Shown here piece by piece: positions 25,946-35,040 of a DNA stretch of 64,000 nt. The first letter of the stretch is position 1. The number at the start of each line of letters is the position of its first letter. This stretch comes from Candidatus Sulfotelmatobacter sp. Lineage in GTDB: Bacteria > Vulcanimicrobiota > Vulcanimicrobiia > Vulcanimicrobiales > Vulcanimicrobiaceae. Under the pieces are notes generated by a model, which did not search any database, was not told the origin of the DNA, and saw only the letters and a list, made by a program, of their open reading frames with translations. The stretch lies in contig DATJRY010000011.1 of assembly GCA_035504415.1 (NCBI GenBank), forward strand, positions 648,170-712,169, given 5' to 3'. A program made the translations under genes and the position numbers.

Positions 25946-26983
25946 TCAGGGCGGAGCAGTGCCGGCGCGCAGGGCACGTATGACGGGCTCGCCGGCGCGG
26001 TACGCGTTGTCGAGGGCGAGCGCGAAGCCGCCGGTGTGGTCGATCGACGCCAGCGCCGCCTGCGCGGTGCTGCCGGGATACTGCTGGTCGTAGTCGGATG
26101 CCGCGCGCAGGTCGAGCGCGTGCGCCGGCGCGAGCCGTCCCATCGCGACCAGCCGCGCGACGCCGGTCATGAAGCCGCTGTCCTCCATCGAGGTCATGCA
26201 GTAGCGGCCGCGGCCGGCGGTCCACTGCCGCATCCACCAGGTCGCCAACTGCGAGCTGATCGCGCCGGCGAAGTACACGTCGCCGCCGACCACGTCGCAC
26301 GCGTCGACGGCCGGCGGCCGTGCACCGTACGTCGCGTACGCGTAATGTTTCCGATATGCGCGGATCGACGGCGCGTCGGCGAGGACGGCCCGGCGCGAGA
26401 TCGCATAAGCCCAGCGCGCGAGCCGCGGATCGATCGCGAACACTTCGGTGTTCGTGCGCCACGGCTTCGCGCACCAGGCCACGCCGTCGCAACCGAAGCG
26501 CGAGCGCGCATAGCCGAGCGGCGCACCCGGCTCGCGCGGGTCGATCTCGTTCGAGACGTCGCCGTCGACGACGTAGCGCGCCCACGCGGCCGAGCCGAGA
26601 CTCGCCTGCCAGGGCGACGTCCCGGCGATCCCCGCCAAGACGACGTAGCTGCGGCGCAGGTCGAGCGCGGACGAGGCGCCGGCGACGACCATCGACGCGG
26701 CCGCGTTGGTCTTGCCGATCCCGGTGATGAGCAGACACTCCGTTCCGCCCGCATCGCAATACAGCGGCCGGATCAGCCCCGGCACCACGATCGTGTGGGT
26801 GAGGTGATCGCGCGCGACCCACGCTCGCGCTTCGCCGCGGCTGCCGGCATCGCGTGGATCGCCGAACTCGAAGGTCGCGACGACGAGCACCGCCGGACGT
26901 ACCGGCGCATCCGCCGCGCGTACGGCAACCGCACCGCAGAGTACGACCAGCGACGCCAGGACGATGCGAACGAACGGCCACAT
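25946..26983 (-). CDS. exported purine nucleoside permease (NUP) family protein
   Basis: A 345-residue protein with a clear signal peptide (LASLVVLCGAVAVRA, cleavage near residue 24). The mature part matches the NUP family: VVATFEFGDPRDAGSRGEA near the start, GIGKTNAAAS, VLAGIAGTSPWQASLGS and SNEIDPREPG. NUP proteins are distantly related to nucleoside phosphorylases and are linked to purine nucleoside uptake in fungi. Their bacterial role is unproven; an extracytoplasmic nucleoside-handling function is plausible. It is divergent from the serine dehydratase. Confidence 0.85.
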   Translation of the reverse strand: MWPFVRIVLASLVVLCGAVAVRAADAPVRPAVLVVATFEFGDPRDAGSRGEARAWVARDHLTHTIVVPGLIRPLYCDAGGTECLLITGIGKTNAAASMVVAGASSALDLRRSYVVLAGIAGTSPWQASLGSAAWARYVVDGDVSNEIDPREPGAPLGYARSRFGCDGVAWCAKPWRTNTEVFAIDPRLARWAYAISRRAVLADAPSIRAYRKHYAYATYGARPPAVDACDVVGGDVYFAGAISSQLATWWMRQWTAGRGRYCMTSMEDSGFMTGVARLVAMGRLAPAHALDLRAASDYDQQYPGSTAQAALASIDHTGGFALALDNAYRAGEPVIRALRAGTAPP

Positions 26984-27072
26984 GCATCACGCGTTCGCAG
27001 GCCGAGCGCCCGGCCCGTTCGCCAAATCATCAACAGGCGGGCCTCCGCGCATGGCCGAACCTGGCTGGTCGC

Positions 27073-28431
27073 GTGGTCAGCCTGTTCGATCTGTTCAAAA
27101 TCGGTTTGGGTCCCTCGAGCTCGCACACCGTCGGCCCGATGCGAGCGGCGGCGATCTTCGCCGAGCGGCTCGCGGCGGGCACACACCTCGAAGCAACCGC
27201 GCGCATCGTCGTCGACCTGTACGGCTCGCTGGCACTGACGGGGCTCGGCCACGGCACCGATCGCGCGGTCTTGCTGGGGCTGGAAGGGTTGCGGCCCGAT
27301 ACGACCGATCCGGCCGAGGCCGAGGCGCGCGTCGCCGCGATTCGCACCGAGCGGACGATGCGGCTGAACGGCACGCACACGCTGTCGTTCGACGACGCGC
27401 ACGACGTGCGTTGGCACCCGCGCGAGACGATGCCGCGCCACGCCAACGCACTGCGTTTCGCCGCCTACGACGCCGACGAGCGCGTGCTCGACGCCGAGAC
27501 GTACTATTCGGTCGGCGGCGGCTTCGTCGAGACCGATGCCGGCGAGGCGACCGCGACGACCGTGCACGCCGCCGTGCCGTACCCGTACGCGTCGGCGTCG
27601 GAGCTGCTGGCGATCTGCGAGCGCGAGAACCTGCCGATCTGGGACGTCGTGCTGGCCAACGAGAGCGCGCTGCGCGAGCAGTCGGCGATCCGTGCCTACG
27701 TCACCCGGGTGTGGATCGCGATGCAGACCTGCATCGAGCGCGGCCTGGTGACCGAAGGCATCTTGCCGGGCGGCCTCAACGTGCGGCGGCGCGCGCCGCG
27801 CCTCAACCGCAAGCTGCTCGCCGGCAGCGACGATCCGTTGGCGCGCCTGGACGAGGTCAACGTCGTCGCGATGGCGGTCAACGAGGAGAACGCCGCCGGT
27901 GGCCGCGTGGTGACCGCGCCGACCAACGGTGCGGCCGGCATCATCCCGGCCGTCGCGCATCATCTGACGAATCACCTGCAGCCGCCGCCCGACGCGCTGT
28001 TCCGCTACTTCCTGACCGCGACCGCGATCGGCGGGCTCTACAAGCGCAACGCGTCGATCTCCGGGGCCGAAGTCGGCTGTCAGGGCGAAGTCGGCGTGGC
28101 CTGTTCGATGGCGGCCGGTGCACTCGTCGCGGCGCTCGGTGGAACGAACGCGCAGATCGAGTACGCCGCCGAGATCGGGATGGAACACAGCCTCGGGATG
28201 ACGTGCGATCCGATCGGCGGCTTGGTGCAGATCCCGTGCATCGAGCGCAACGCCGTCGGCGCGGTGCGCGCCATCCACGCCGCGCGCATGGCGATGAGCG
28301 AAGACGACGAAGAGCACCGCGTCTCGCTCGACAACGTCATCGACGTCATGTACCGCACCGGCCTGGACATGCAGACCAAGTACAAGGAGACCTCGCTTGG
28401 GGGCCTGGCCGTCGGCGTGATCGAGTGCTGA
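27073..28431 (+). CDS. sdaA: L-serine dehydratase, iron-sulfur dependent, single chain
   Basis: A 452-residue L-serine ammonia-lyase that converts serine to pyruvate and ammonia with a [4Fe-4S] cluster. The N-terminal beta domain opens with [19 protein letters not shown]. The catalytic alpha domain carries [20 protein letters not shown] and the cluster cysteines in [11 protein letters not shown] and [12 protein letters not shown]. Both domains are fused, as in enterobacterial SdaA. I chose GTG 27073 because it lies right before the conserved start of the family; the ribosome-binding site is poor. Confidence 0.95.
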   Translation: MVSLFDLFKIGLGPSSSHTVGPMRAAAIFAERLAAGTHLEATARIVVDLYGSLALTGLGHGTDRAVLLGLEGLRPDTTDPAEAEARVAAIRTERTMRLNGTHTLSFDDAHDVRWHPRETMPRHANALRFAAYDADERVLDAETYYSVGGGFVETDAGEATATTVHAAVPYPYASASELLAICERENLPIWDVVLANESALREQSAIRAYVTRVWIAMQTCIERGLVTEGILPGGLNVRRRAPRLNRKLLAGSDDPLARLDEVNVVAMAVNEENAAGGRVVTAPTNGAAGIIPAVAHHLTNHLQPPPDALFRYFLTATAIGGLYKRNASISGAEVGCQGEVGVACSMAAGALVAALGGTNAQIEYAAEIGMEHSLGMTCDPIGGLVQIPCIERNAVGAVRAIHAARMAMSEDDEEHRVSLDNVIDVMYRTGLDMQTKYKETSLGGLAVGVIEC

Positions 28432-28432
28432 G

Positions 28433-29209
28433 CTACGACCCCATCGCGGCGCGCTTCCAGAGCGCCCAAGCGCGACCGACCAGCGCGGTGTTGGTGCGCG
28501 TCGCGTGCGCCGCTTCGGCCGGCGAGAGATAGGTCGGCGTCCCCAAGCGCAACGCTTCGGCTTCGAGCCGCGCGTCCTCGCCGGTGTAATAGGCGCGGAA
28601 CACCGCTTCGGGGATCGACGTCCCGACCGCGACCATGCCGTGGCCGCGCATCAGCGCGACGTCGGCGCTCCCCAGCGTGCGCGCCAGCGCGTCGCCCAAC
28701 GTCTGGTTTGAGATCAGCATGTCGGTGCCGTCGCCGCCGGCGCTGCGGATGTCGAAGATCGGCGCGCCACCGCCCAAGAACGAAGCCATGTGGAACATCG
28801 GGCGCAGCGTGACGCCGGTGTCGGCGAACGGAATCACCGACTCGGTGTGACTGTGCACGACCGAGACGACGTCGGGCCGCGCGGCGTAGATCGCGCCGTG
28901 GATGAAGCGCTCGAGGTAGCTCGGCCGCGCGTTCGGGTCGAGCGGGACGCTGCGCAGGTCGTAGAGCTGGATGTCGGCCGCCGTCACCAGCGCCGGCGCC
29001 ATGCTGCGCGCGAGCAAATAGTGCGAAGGATCGCGCGGATCGCGCACGCTGACGTGACCGAAGCCGTCGACGACGTTCAATTGCGCCAAGATGCGGTTGG
29101 CCGCGACCAGATCGTCGACGCTCTGGGCGTAGCTGTCGGCCGCGCCGGCGGGCGCTGCCCCCGCGACGCCGACGGCGGCGAGGCCGGCCAAGAAACCCGG
29201 TCGATTCAT
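28433..29209 (-). CDS. exported class II aldolase/adducin family protein
   Basis: A 258-residue class II aldolase-like protein preceded by a signal peptide (FLAGLAAVGVAGAAPAGAA). Zinc-ligand histidines are recognisable in VVHSHTE and RGHGMV, and the acidic catalytic region includes LERFIHGAIY. Family members cleave phosphorylated sugars or act as epimerases and decarboxylases, normally in the cytoplasm. An exported version is unusual. It is divergent from an exported dienelactone hydrolase with an 80-base gap. Confidence 0.85.
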   Translation of the reverse strand: MNRPGFLAGLAAVGVAGAAPAGAADSYAQSVDDLVAANRILAQLNVVDGFGHVSVRDPRDPSHYLLARSMAPALVTAADIQLYDLRSVPLDPNARPSYLERFIHGAIYAARPDVVSVVHSHTESVIPFADTGVTLRPMFHMASFLGGGAPIFDIRSAGGDGTDMLISNQTLGDALARTLGSADVALMRGHGMVAVGTSIPEAVFRAYYTGEDARLEAEALRLGTPTYLSPAEAAHATRTNTALVGRAWALWKRAAMGS

Positions 29210-29288
29210 GGCCGCCCCTTCCGCGGGTGCCACGGTCGTCCTCCGCGAAGCGCGCCCGCCCGAGCGGCGTGGCAACGAGGTGTCCGGC

Positions 29289-30194
29289 ATGCGCGACGAT
29301 CTGACCGATCCGATCAACTCGACCTCCGCGGACGTCTCGCGGCGCGGCTTCGCGACGTTCGCCACCGGCGCGGCGTTCTGGGTCGCCAACGCCGGCGCCG
29401 CCGCCGCGCAGACCGCCGACTTCGGCAAGCCGCACCCGCCGATCGTCGCCCCCGACGATCCGGCGATCCGCCAAGCGGACCAACAGATCACGCCGCCGGT
29501 CGGCGGACCGATCCCCGCCTACGTCGCGCACCCGCGCGCGCTCACGCGCACGACGCCCGGCGTCGTCGTCATCCAGCAGATCTGGGGCGTCGACACGCAG
29601 CTGCGCGACGTCGTGCGCCGCCTCGCCAAGGCGGGCTACGTCGCGATCGCGCCGGCGCTGTTCGGCCGCTTGAACCCGCCCGACGGCAGCGGGGCGACCG
29701 ACTACACGCAGTTCGCCGCGATCGCGCAGAAGATGAACGCGCAGGGCTTCGTCGAGACCGACGTGCTGGCCGCGCGCGACGACATCGCGCAGCTGATACC
29801 CGGCGGCAAGATCGGGATCATGGGCTTCTGCATGGGCGGCAGCATCACGCTCAAAGAGATCATCGGCCGCACCAACTTCGCCGCCGCGTCGATGTTCTAC
29901 GGCAGCGTGCGGCCGGGCACCGCGTCCGACGCGCCGACGACCGCGAGCACGTTCGACTTCACCAAGAACGTCACGACGCCGCTGATGGGCAGCTTCGGCG
30001 CGCGCGACACGTCGATCAAACCCGCCGACGTCACCGCGATGTTCGCGCGCCTGAACGTGCCGCACGACCTGAAGATTTACGACGAGGCCGGCCACGCGTT
30101 CTTCGACGACACGCGCGAACGCTACGTCGCGACGGCGGCGGCCGACGCCTGGACGCGCCTGTTGGCCTGGTTCCAACGGTACCTGAGCGCGTGA
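29289..30194 (+). CDS. Tat-exported dienelactone hydrolase family protein
   Basis: A 301-residue dienelactone hydrolase. A twin-arginine signal is visible (SRRGFA at 17-22, cleavage near AAAAQ 40/41). The catalytic triad is a Cys nucleophile in GFCMGGS (C181), Asp in GARDTS and His in AGHAFF. The family hydrolyses lactones such as dienelactone in aromatic degradation. The start at ATG 29289 is supported by GAGG upstream and by the position of the Tat motif. It overlaps the haloacid dehalogenase gene as GTGA. Confidence 0.9.
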   Translation: MRDDLTDPINSTSADVSRRGFATFATGAAFWVANAGAAAAQTADFGKPHPPIVAPDDPAIRQADQQITPPVGGPIPAYVAHPRALTRTTPGVVVIQQIWGVDTQLRDVVRRLAKAGYVAIAPALFGRLNPPDGSGATDYTQFAAIAQKMNAQGFVETDVLAARDDIAQLIPGGKIGIMGFCMGGSITLKEIIGRTNFAAASMFYGSVRPGTASDAPTTASTFDFTKNVTTPLMGSFGARDTSIKPADVTAMFARLNVPHDLKIYDEAGHAFFDDTRERYVATAAADAWTRLLAWFQRYLSA

Positions 30195-30907
30195 CCGTGA
30201 ACGCCGCCGCGCTCGACGCGCTGGTCTTCGACGTCTTCGGCACGCTGGTCGATTGGCGCGGCAGCCTGATCGCCGACCTGTGCGCGTTCGGTGCCGAGCA
30301 CGACGTCGATGCGGACTGGCCGGCGCTTGTCGACGCCTGGCGCGGCGAGTACGTGCCGTCGATGGACGCCGTGCGCAACGGTCGGCTGCCGTGGATGCCG
30401 CTGGACACGCTGCACCGCCGCTCGCTCGACGCGCTGTGCGAGCGCTTCCGCATCCCGCTCGACGAGGACGCGCGCGCGTGGTGCGTGCAGCGCTGGCATC
30501 ACTTGCGGCCGTGGTCCGACACGGTCGCGGGCCTGACGCGCTTGCGAACCGGCTTCATCCTCGGCACGCTCTCGAACGGCAACGTGCGGCTGCTGCTCGA
30601 TCTCGCCAAGAGCGCACCGCTGCCGATGGACACGATCTTCTCGGCCGAGCTGTTTCGCCACTACAAGCCCGATCGCGAAACGTACCTGGGCGCGGTCGAG
30701 CTGCTGGCCACGACGCCGGAGCGCGTCATGCTGGTCGCCGCGCACAACAGCGACCTGCTCGCCGCCAAGTCGTACGGTTTGCGCACCGCGTTCGTGCACC
30801 GGCCCGACGAGTACGGTCCGGTGCGGCCGGGCGACAAGACGGCCGCCGACGGCGTCGATCTGAGCGTGCGCGACCTGGGCGAGCTGGCCGACCGGCTGGG
30901 CGTCTGA
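30191..30907 (+). CDS. haloacid dehalogenase, type II
   Basis: A 238-residue HAD enzyme of the L-2-haloacid dehalogenase class. Motif I is FDVFGTLVDW with the nucleophilic Asp, motif II LSNGN, motif III KPDRETYLGA and motif IV VAAHNSDLLAAKS. It would hydrolyse 2-haloalkanoic acids to hydroxy acids, or act on a related substrate. The GTG start at 30191 overlaps the dienelactone hydrolase stop; a second in-frame GTG is at 30197. The pairing suggests catabolism of an organic, perhaps halogenated, acid. Confidence 0.9.
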   Translation: MTVNAAALDALVFDVFGTLVDWRGSLIADLCAFGAEHDVDADWPALVDAWRGEYVPSMDAVRNGRLPWMPLDTLHRRSLDALCERFRIPLDEDARAWCVQRWHHLRPWSDTVAGLTRLRTGFILGTLSNGNVRLLLDLAKSAPLPMDTIFSAELFRHYKPDRETYLGAVELLATTPERVMLVAAHNSDLLAAKSYGLRTAFVHRPDEYGPVRPGDKTAADGVDLSVRDLGELADRLGV

Positions 30908-30941
30908 GGAGCGCCGCGCTCGGCGGCGAAGCCGCTCCCCG

Positions 30942-32426
30942 ATGACCCGCTCCATCCTCGACGCGCTCGACCGCCACGCCGCCGCCCGGCCGGACGCGCC
31001 GGCGCTCGACGACGTGAGCTACGGCGAGCTGCGCGCAGCGTCGCTGCGGGTCGCGGCCAAGCTGCGCGCCGCCGGCGTGCAACCAGGCGATCGCGTCGCG
31101 ATCTACGCCGAGAACCGGCCCGGCTTCGTCTACGCGTACTTGGGCGGCCTCCGCGCCGGCGCGATCGTGGTGCCGGTCAACGTGCTGTATCGGACGGCCG
31201 ATCTCGAGCACGTGCTGGCCGACGCCGAGCCGGTCGTGGTGTGCGTCTCGGAGGCCAGCGCGCCGTTCGTCGCCGCGCACCGCACGCGCGTCGACCTGGC
31301 CGAGGTGGAACGCTGGGCGCACGACGCGTCGCTCGCACCGCTGGCCGATCCGCCCACCCCGCACGCCGACGAGGTTGCGATCCTCATCTACACCAGCGGC
31401 ACGACGGGTCGCTCGAAAGGCGCGGCGCTCAGCCACGGGAACCTGGGCGCGATCGGCGACCAGCTCACGCAAGCGTGGCGCTGGACGCAGGCCGACTCGC
31501 TGCTGCTGACGCTGCCGCTCTTTCACGTGCACGGTTTGGGCGCCGGGCTCAACGGCACGCTCGTCGCCGGCGGCCGCGCGCGCCTGCGCGAACGGTTCGA
31601 CGCGCCCTCGGTCATCGCCACGCTGGCGGCGGGCGACGCGACGATGTTCTTCGGCGTCCCGACAATGTACGTGCGCATCCTCGAGCAGGCCGCGCCCGGT
31701 ACGCGCTTCGATCGGGTGCGACTGTTCGTCTCCGGCTCGGCGGCGCTGCCGGCGCCGGTACACGAAGAGTTCGCGGCGCGCTTCGAGCAGTCGATCCTCG
31801 AGCGCTACGGCGCGACCGAGTTCGGCTTCGCGCTGACCAACCGCTACGAAGGCCCGCGCTTCGCGGGGACGGTCGGCTTCCCGTTCCCGCACGTCGGGAT
31901 TCGGCTTGCCGACCCGGACGGCCGCGACGTCGCCGCGGGCGAAGCGGGCGAGATTCTGGTCAGCGGACCGAACGTGTTCACCGGCTACTGGCGCAACCCC
32001 GAGGCGACCGCGGCTGCCTTCGTCGCCAGCGACGACGGGAAGCGGTGGTACAAGAGCGGCGACCTGGCGACGTTCGATCCCGAGCGCGGCTACACGATCA
32101 ACGGCCGGCTCAAGGAGCTGGTGATCAGCGGCGGCTTCAACGTCTACCCGATCGAAGTGGAGACGGAGCTGCTGCGCGTGCCGGGCATTCTGGCCGCGGC
32201 GGTGGTCGGGCAGCCCGACCCGGCGCGCGGTGAGATCCCGGTTGCGTTCGTCGAGATCGACGGGAGCTACGACGAGGCGGTCGTGCTGGCGACGCTGCGC
32301 GAGCGGTTGGCCAGCTTCAAGGTGCCCAAGCACCTCTATCCGATCGACGCGCTGCCGCGCAACGCGATGGGGAAGGTCGAGAAGCCGCGCCTGCGCGAGC
32401 GCTTCGCGACCTCCCCCACACCGTAG
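30942..32426 (+). CDS. AMP-forming acyl-CoA synthetase, malonyl-CoA synthetase-like
   Basis: A 494-residue ANL-superfamily enzyme. The AMP-binding P-loop is YTSGTTGRSKGA, A5 is ERYGATEFGF, A7 is YKSGDLA and the A10 lysine is in NAMGKVEK. PLFHVHGLG and the overall length are closest to MatB malonyl-CoA synthetases and CaiC-like ligases. It activates a carboxylic acid to its CoA thioester with ATP. An MHS transporter of organic acids lies convergent next to it, consistent with uptake and activation of a small dicarboxylate (inference). Confidence 0.9.
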   Translation: MTRSILDALDRHAAARPDAPALDDVSYGELRAASLRVAAKLRAAGVQPGDRVAIYAENRPGFVYAYLGGLRAGAIVVPVNVLYRTADLEHVLADAEPVVVCVSEASAPFVAAHRTRVDLAEVERWAHDASLAPLADPPTPHADEVAILIYTSGTTGRSKGAALSHGNLGAIGDQLTQAWRWTQADSLLLTLPLFHVHGLGAGLNGTLVAGGRARLRERFDAPSVIATLAAGDATMFFGVPTMYVRILEQAAPGTRFDRVRLFVSGSAALPAPVHEEFAARFEQSILERYGATEFGFALTNRYEGPRFAGTVGFPFPHVGIRLADPDGRDVAAGEAGEILVSGPNVFTGYWRNPEATAAAFVASDDGKRWYKSGDLATFDPERGYTINGRLKELVISGGFNVYPIEVETELLRVPGILAAAVVGQPDPARGEIPVAFVEIDGSYDEAVVLATLRERLASFKVPKHLYPIDALPRNAMGKVEKPRLRERFATSPTP

Positions 32427-32429
32427 CGG

Positions 32430-33776
32430 TCAGGTCGCGGGAACCGCTCCCGCGGCCGACGCGCCGACCGTGGTGTACTCCTCGCTGACGTCCTTCCCGG
32501 TGTAGTCCGGCAAGAACGGCGTTGCGCAGAGCGTGACGACCGCGCAGAACGCGATGTAGATCGCGATCGGCCACCAGCTGTGGTACTTGGCGAACAGCCA
32601 GGTCGCGATCAGCGGTGCCGGACCGCCGGCGATGATCGACGCCAGCTGATAGCCCAGCGACGCGCCGCTGTACCGCAAGCGCGGGGTGAACGCTTCGGCG
32701 ATCAACGCGGCTTGCGGACCGTAGAGCATGTCGTGCGGCACCAAGCTGAGGAAGATTGCCAGAAAGACCAGCGCCGTGATACCGCTGTTGAGCGCGCCGA
32801 AGTACAGGAACCCGAAGATCCCCATCACGACGGCTCCGATCATGTACATGCGACGCCGTCCGATGCGATCGGAGAGCGAGCCGAACAGCGGAATCCATAC
32901 CGCCGAGCCGATCGCCGCGACCGTGACGGCCGCGAGGATGAACGAGCGCGGCTGCAACAGCACCTGCACGCCGTAGGTGAAGATGAACGCCGTGAAGACG
33001 TAGAACGGCGCCTGCTCGGCCATGCGCGCGAGTGCCGAGAGGATCACCTCACGCCACTGCAGGCGCAGCACTTCGAGCACCGGCGTGCGTTCGACGCGGT
33101 TCTCGGAGATGACGCGTTGGAACGTCGGCGTCTCGAAGATCCCGAGTCGAATCCACAGGCCGACGCCGACCAGGATGATGCTCAAGAAGAACGGGATGCG
33201 CCAGCCCCAATCCGTGAACTGATCGCCGGCCAGGCTGGCGAACGCGAGCACCGCGATGTTCGAGAGAAACAGGCCGGCGGGGACGCCGAACTGCGGCCAA
33301 CTGGCGATGAAGCCGCGGCGGCCGTTGGTCTTCGCCCACTCCATCGAGAGCAGTACTGAGCCGCCCCACTCGCCGCCGACGCCGATCCCTTGGACGAAGC
33401 GCAGGATGGTGAGCAAGATGGCGCCCCAGATGCCGATCGACGCGTAACCTGGCACGAAGCCGACCAAGAACGTCGCGATCCCCATCAAGAGCAGCGTCGC
33501 GATCAGCGCGGCCTTGCGGCCGATGCGGTCGCCGTAGTGACCGAAGATCGCGGCGCCGATCGGGCGCGCGATGAAGCCGATGAAGTAAATCGCGAACGCG
33601 TTGAGCGTCCCGACCAGCGGATCGTCCTTGGGAAAGAAGAGCTTGCCGAAGACCAGACCCGTGACCGTGCCGTAGAGGAAGAAGTCGTACCACTCGATCG
33701 AGGTGCCGATCGTGCTGGCCAGGACGGCGCGGGTCAGGTTGCTGCGCTCGTCCGCCGTCGTTGATCCGATTGCCAT
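32430..33776 (-). CDS. MFS transporter, metabolite:H+ symporter (MHS) family
   Basis: A 448-residue MFS transporter with about 12 transmembrane helices. MHS-family signatures include IGTSIEWYDFFLYG near the N-terminus, FGHYGDRIGRKAAL in loop 2-3, GIGVGGEWGGSVLL, and SDRIGRRRMY in the second half. The family imports organic acids such as shikimate, citrate, alpha-ketoglutarate and proline-betaine. The ATG at 33776 has GGGAGG 5 bases upstream. It ends 3 bases from the acyl-CoA synthetase stop. Confidence 0.92.
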   Translation of the reverse strand: MAIGSTTADERSNLTRAVLASTIGTSIEWYDFFLYGTVTGLVFGKLFFPKDDPLVGTLNAFAIYFIGFIARPIGAAIFGHYGDRIGRKAALIATLLLMGIATFLVGFVPGYASIGIWGAILLTILRFVQGIGVGGEWGGSVLLSMEWAKTNGRRGFIASWPQFGVPAGLFLSNIAVLAFASLAGDQFTDWGWRIPFFLSIILVGVGLWIRLGIFETPTFQRVISENRVERTPVLEVLRLQWREVILSALARMAEQAPFYVFTAFIFTYGVQVLLQPRSFILAAVTVAAIGSAVWIPLFGSLSDRIGRRRMYMIGAVVMGIFGFLYFGALNSGITALVFLAIFLSLVPHDMLYGPQAALIAEAFTPRLRYSGASLGYQLASIIAGGPAPLIATWLFAKYHSWWPIAIYIAFCAVVTLCATPFLPDYTGKDVSEEYTTVGASAAGAVPAT

Positions 33777-33945
33777 CGAACCTCCCTGGCGACGTCGCGC
33801 GCCGCCGGTACTCGGTTGCAGGCTCACTTGCCTGCCGCGCAGACCGTTTTCACGTGGCATGCCACGGCGCCTGCGCTCACATTTGCCTCCCCTGCCCCCT
33901 CGGGTCGGAGGGCGCCGGGCCAGCGTCGCGGCGAACAGGCATGCA

Positions 33946-35040
33946 ATGGCGACGACGATCGTCCACGCCGCCGACGTCCACCTGGAGACGGCCTTTACCG
34001 ATCTGCGTGGCGGCGCGCGCCGGCGGGCGGCACTCGCCGACGTCTTCGAGCGGATCGTCGATCTCGCGCTCGCACGCTGTGCCGACGCCCTGACGATCGG
34101 GGGCGACCTCTACGAAGCCGAGCGGGCCAGCCCCCAGACGGCACGCTTCATCTTCGCCCAGATCGCGCGCTTCGGGGGCCCGGTCTTCGTCGCGCCCGGC
34201 AACCACGACCCGTACGCGGCGCGCTCGCTGTACGCCCGCAGCGATCGGCCGGCCAACCTGCGCGTCTTCGCCGAGCCGACCTGGGCCGTGTACGCGCTGA
34301 CCGACGGCATCTCGCTCTACGGCTTCGGCCACGCGCCGGCCGAACCGGGTCGCCCGTTCGCCGGCGCGCGCTTCGAGCGGCCGGGGGTGCGGCTCGCGCT
34401 CGTGCACGGCAGCGACGAGGACCGCTGCCCGCCCGGCAAACGCGCCACCGCGCCGTTCACCCTGGCCGAGATCCGCGCCGCCGGCGCGACCTGCGTGCTG
34501 AGCGGGCACTATCACGGCGGCTACGTCGAGAGCGACGCCGACGGCCCGCGGCTGGCCTACCCGGGCTCGCCCGAGCCGATCAAGTTCGGCGAGCGCGGCA
34601 ACCACGGCGCGCTGGTGGTCACGGTCGAGCACGGCGTCGTCGGCGTCGAGGCGGTCCCGCTGGCGCGCACGCGGCTGGCCGACGTCGACGTCGCCTTGGC
34701 CGACGCGGAGAGCGAGCCGGCCGTGCTCGACGCCGTCGAACGCGCGCTGCGCGAGTTCGGCCGCAACGACTACCTGCGGCTGCGGCTGACGGGAACCGTC
34801 GCCACCCAGACGCGCGTCGACCGTGCGCTGATCGCCGACCGCTTCGCCGACGGGCTGGGCGCGCTCGAGGTCGTCGACGACACCGTCGCCGCCGACTACG
34901 CCGCGCTGGCGCGCGAGCCGACCGTGCGCGGTCGCGCGATCGCCGATCTGCTGGCGCTGGCCGACGAGGGGCACGCCGAGGCGCGCGGCGCGTTGCGCGC
35001 GGTGGTGGCGGCGTTCGCCGGAGCGGAGCCGGCACCGTGA
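33946..35040 (+). CDS. YhaO/SbcD-like metallophosphoesterase, DNA exonuclease-like
   Basis: A 364-residue calcineurin-like phosphoesterase of the Mre11/SbcD/YhaO type. Metal motifs are present in order: ADVH (9-12), GGDLY (52-56), GNHDP (85-89), LVHGSDED and SGHYHGG. The roughly 100-residue C-terminal part is probably the cap that contacts the ATPase. It overlaps the next gene, a YhaN-like ATPase, as GTGA. Together they resemble the Bacillus YhaO-YhaN pair and, more distantly, SbcCD, so a role in DNA-end processing or repair is likely. Confidence 0.88.
   Translation: MATTIVHAADVHLETAFTDLRGGARRRAALADVFERIVDLALARCADALTIGGDLYEAERASPQTARFIFAQIARFGGPVFVAPGNHDPYAARSLYARSDRPANLRVFAEPTWAVYALTDGISLYGFGHAPAEPGRPFAGARFERPGVRLALVHGSDEDRCPPGKRATAPFTLAEIRAAGATCVLSGHYHGGYVESDADGPRLAYPGSPEPIKFGERGNHGALVVTVEHGVVGVEAVPLARTRLADVDVALADAESEPAVLDAVERALREFGRNDYLRLRLTGTVATQTRVDRALIADRFADGLGALEVVDDTVAADYAALAREPTVRGRAIADLLALADEGHAEARGALRAVVAAFAGAEPAP

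Noticed and set aside
25946..26983. NUP-family protein as a defence-type nucleosidase
   Set aside because: It has a signal peptide and stands alone among metabolic genes far from the island, so an extracytoplasmic nucleoside role is simpler.
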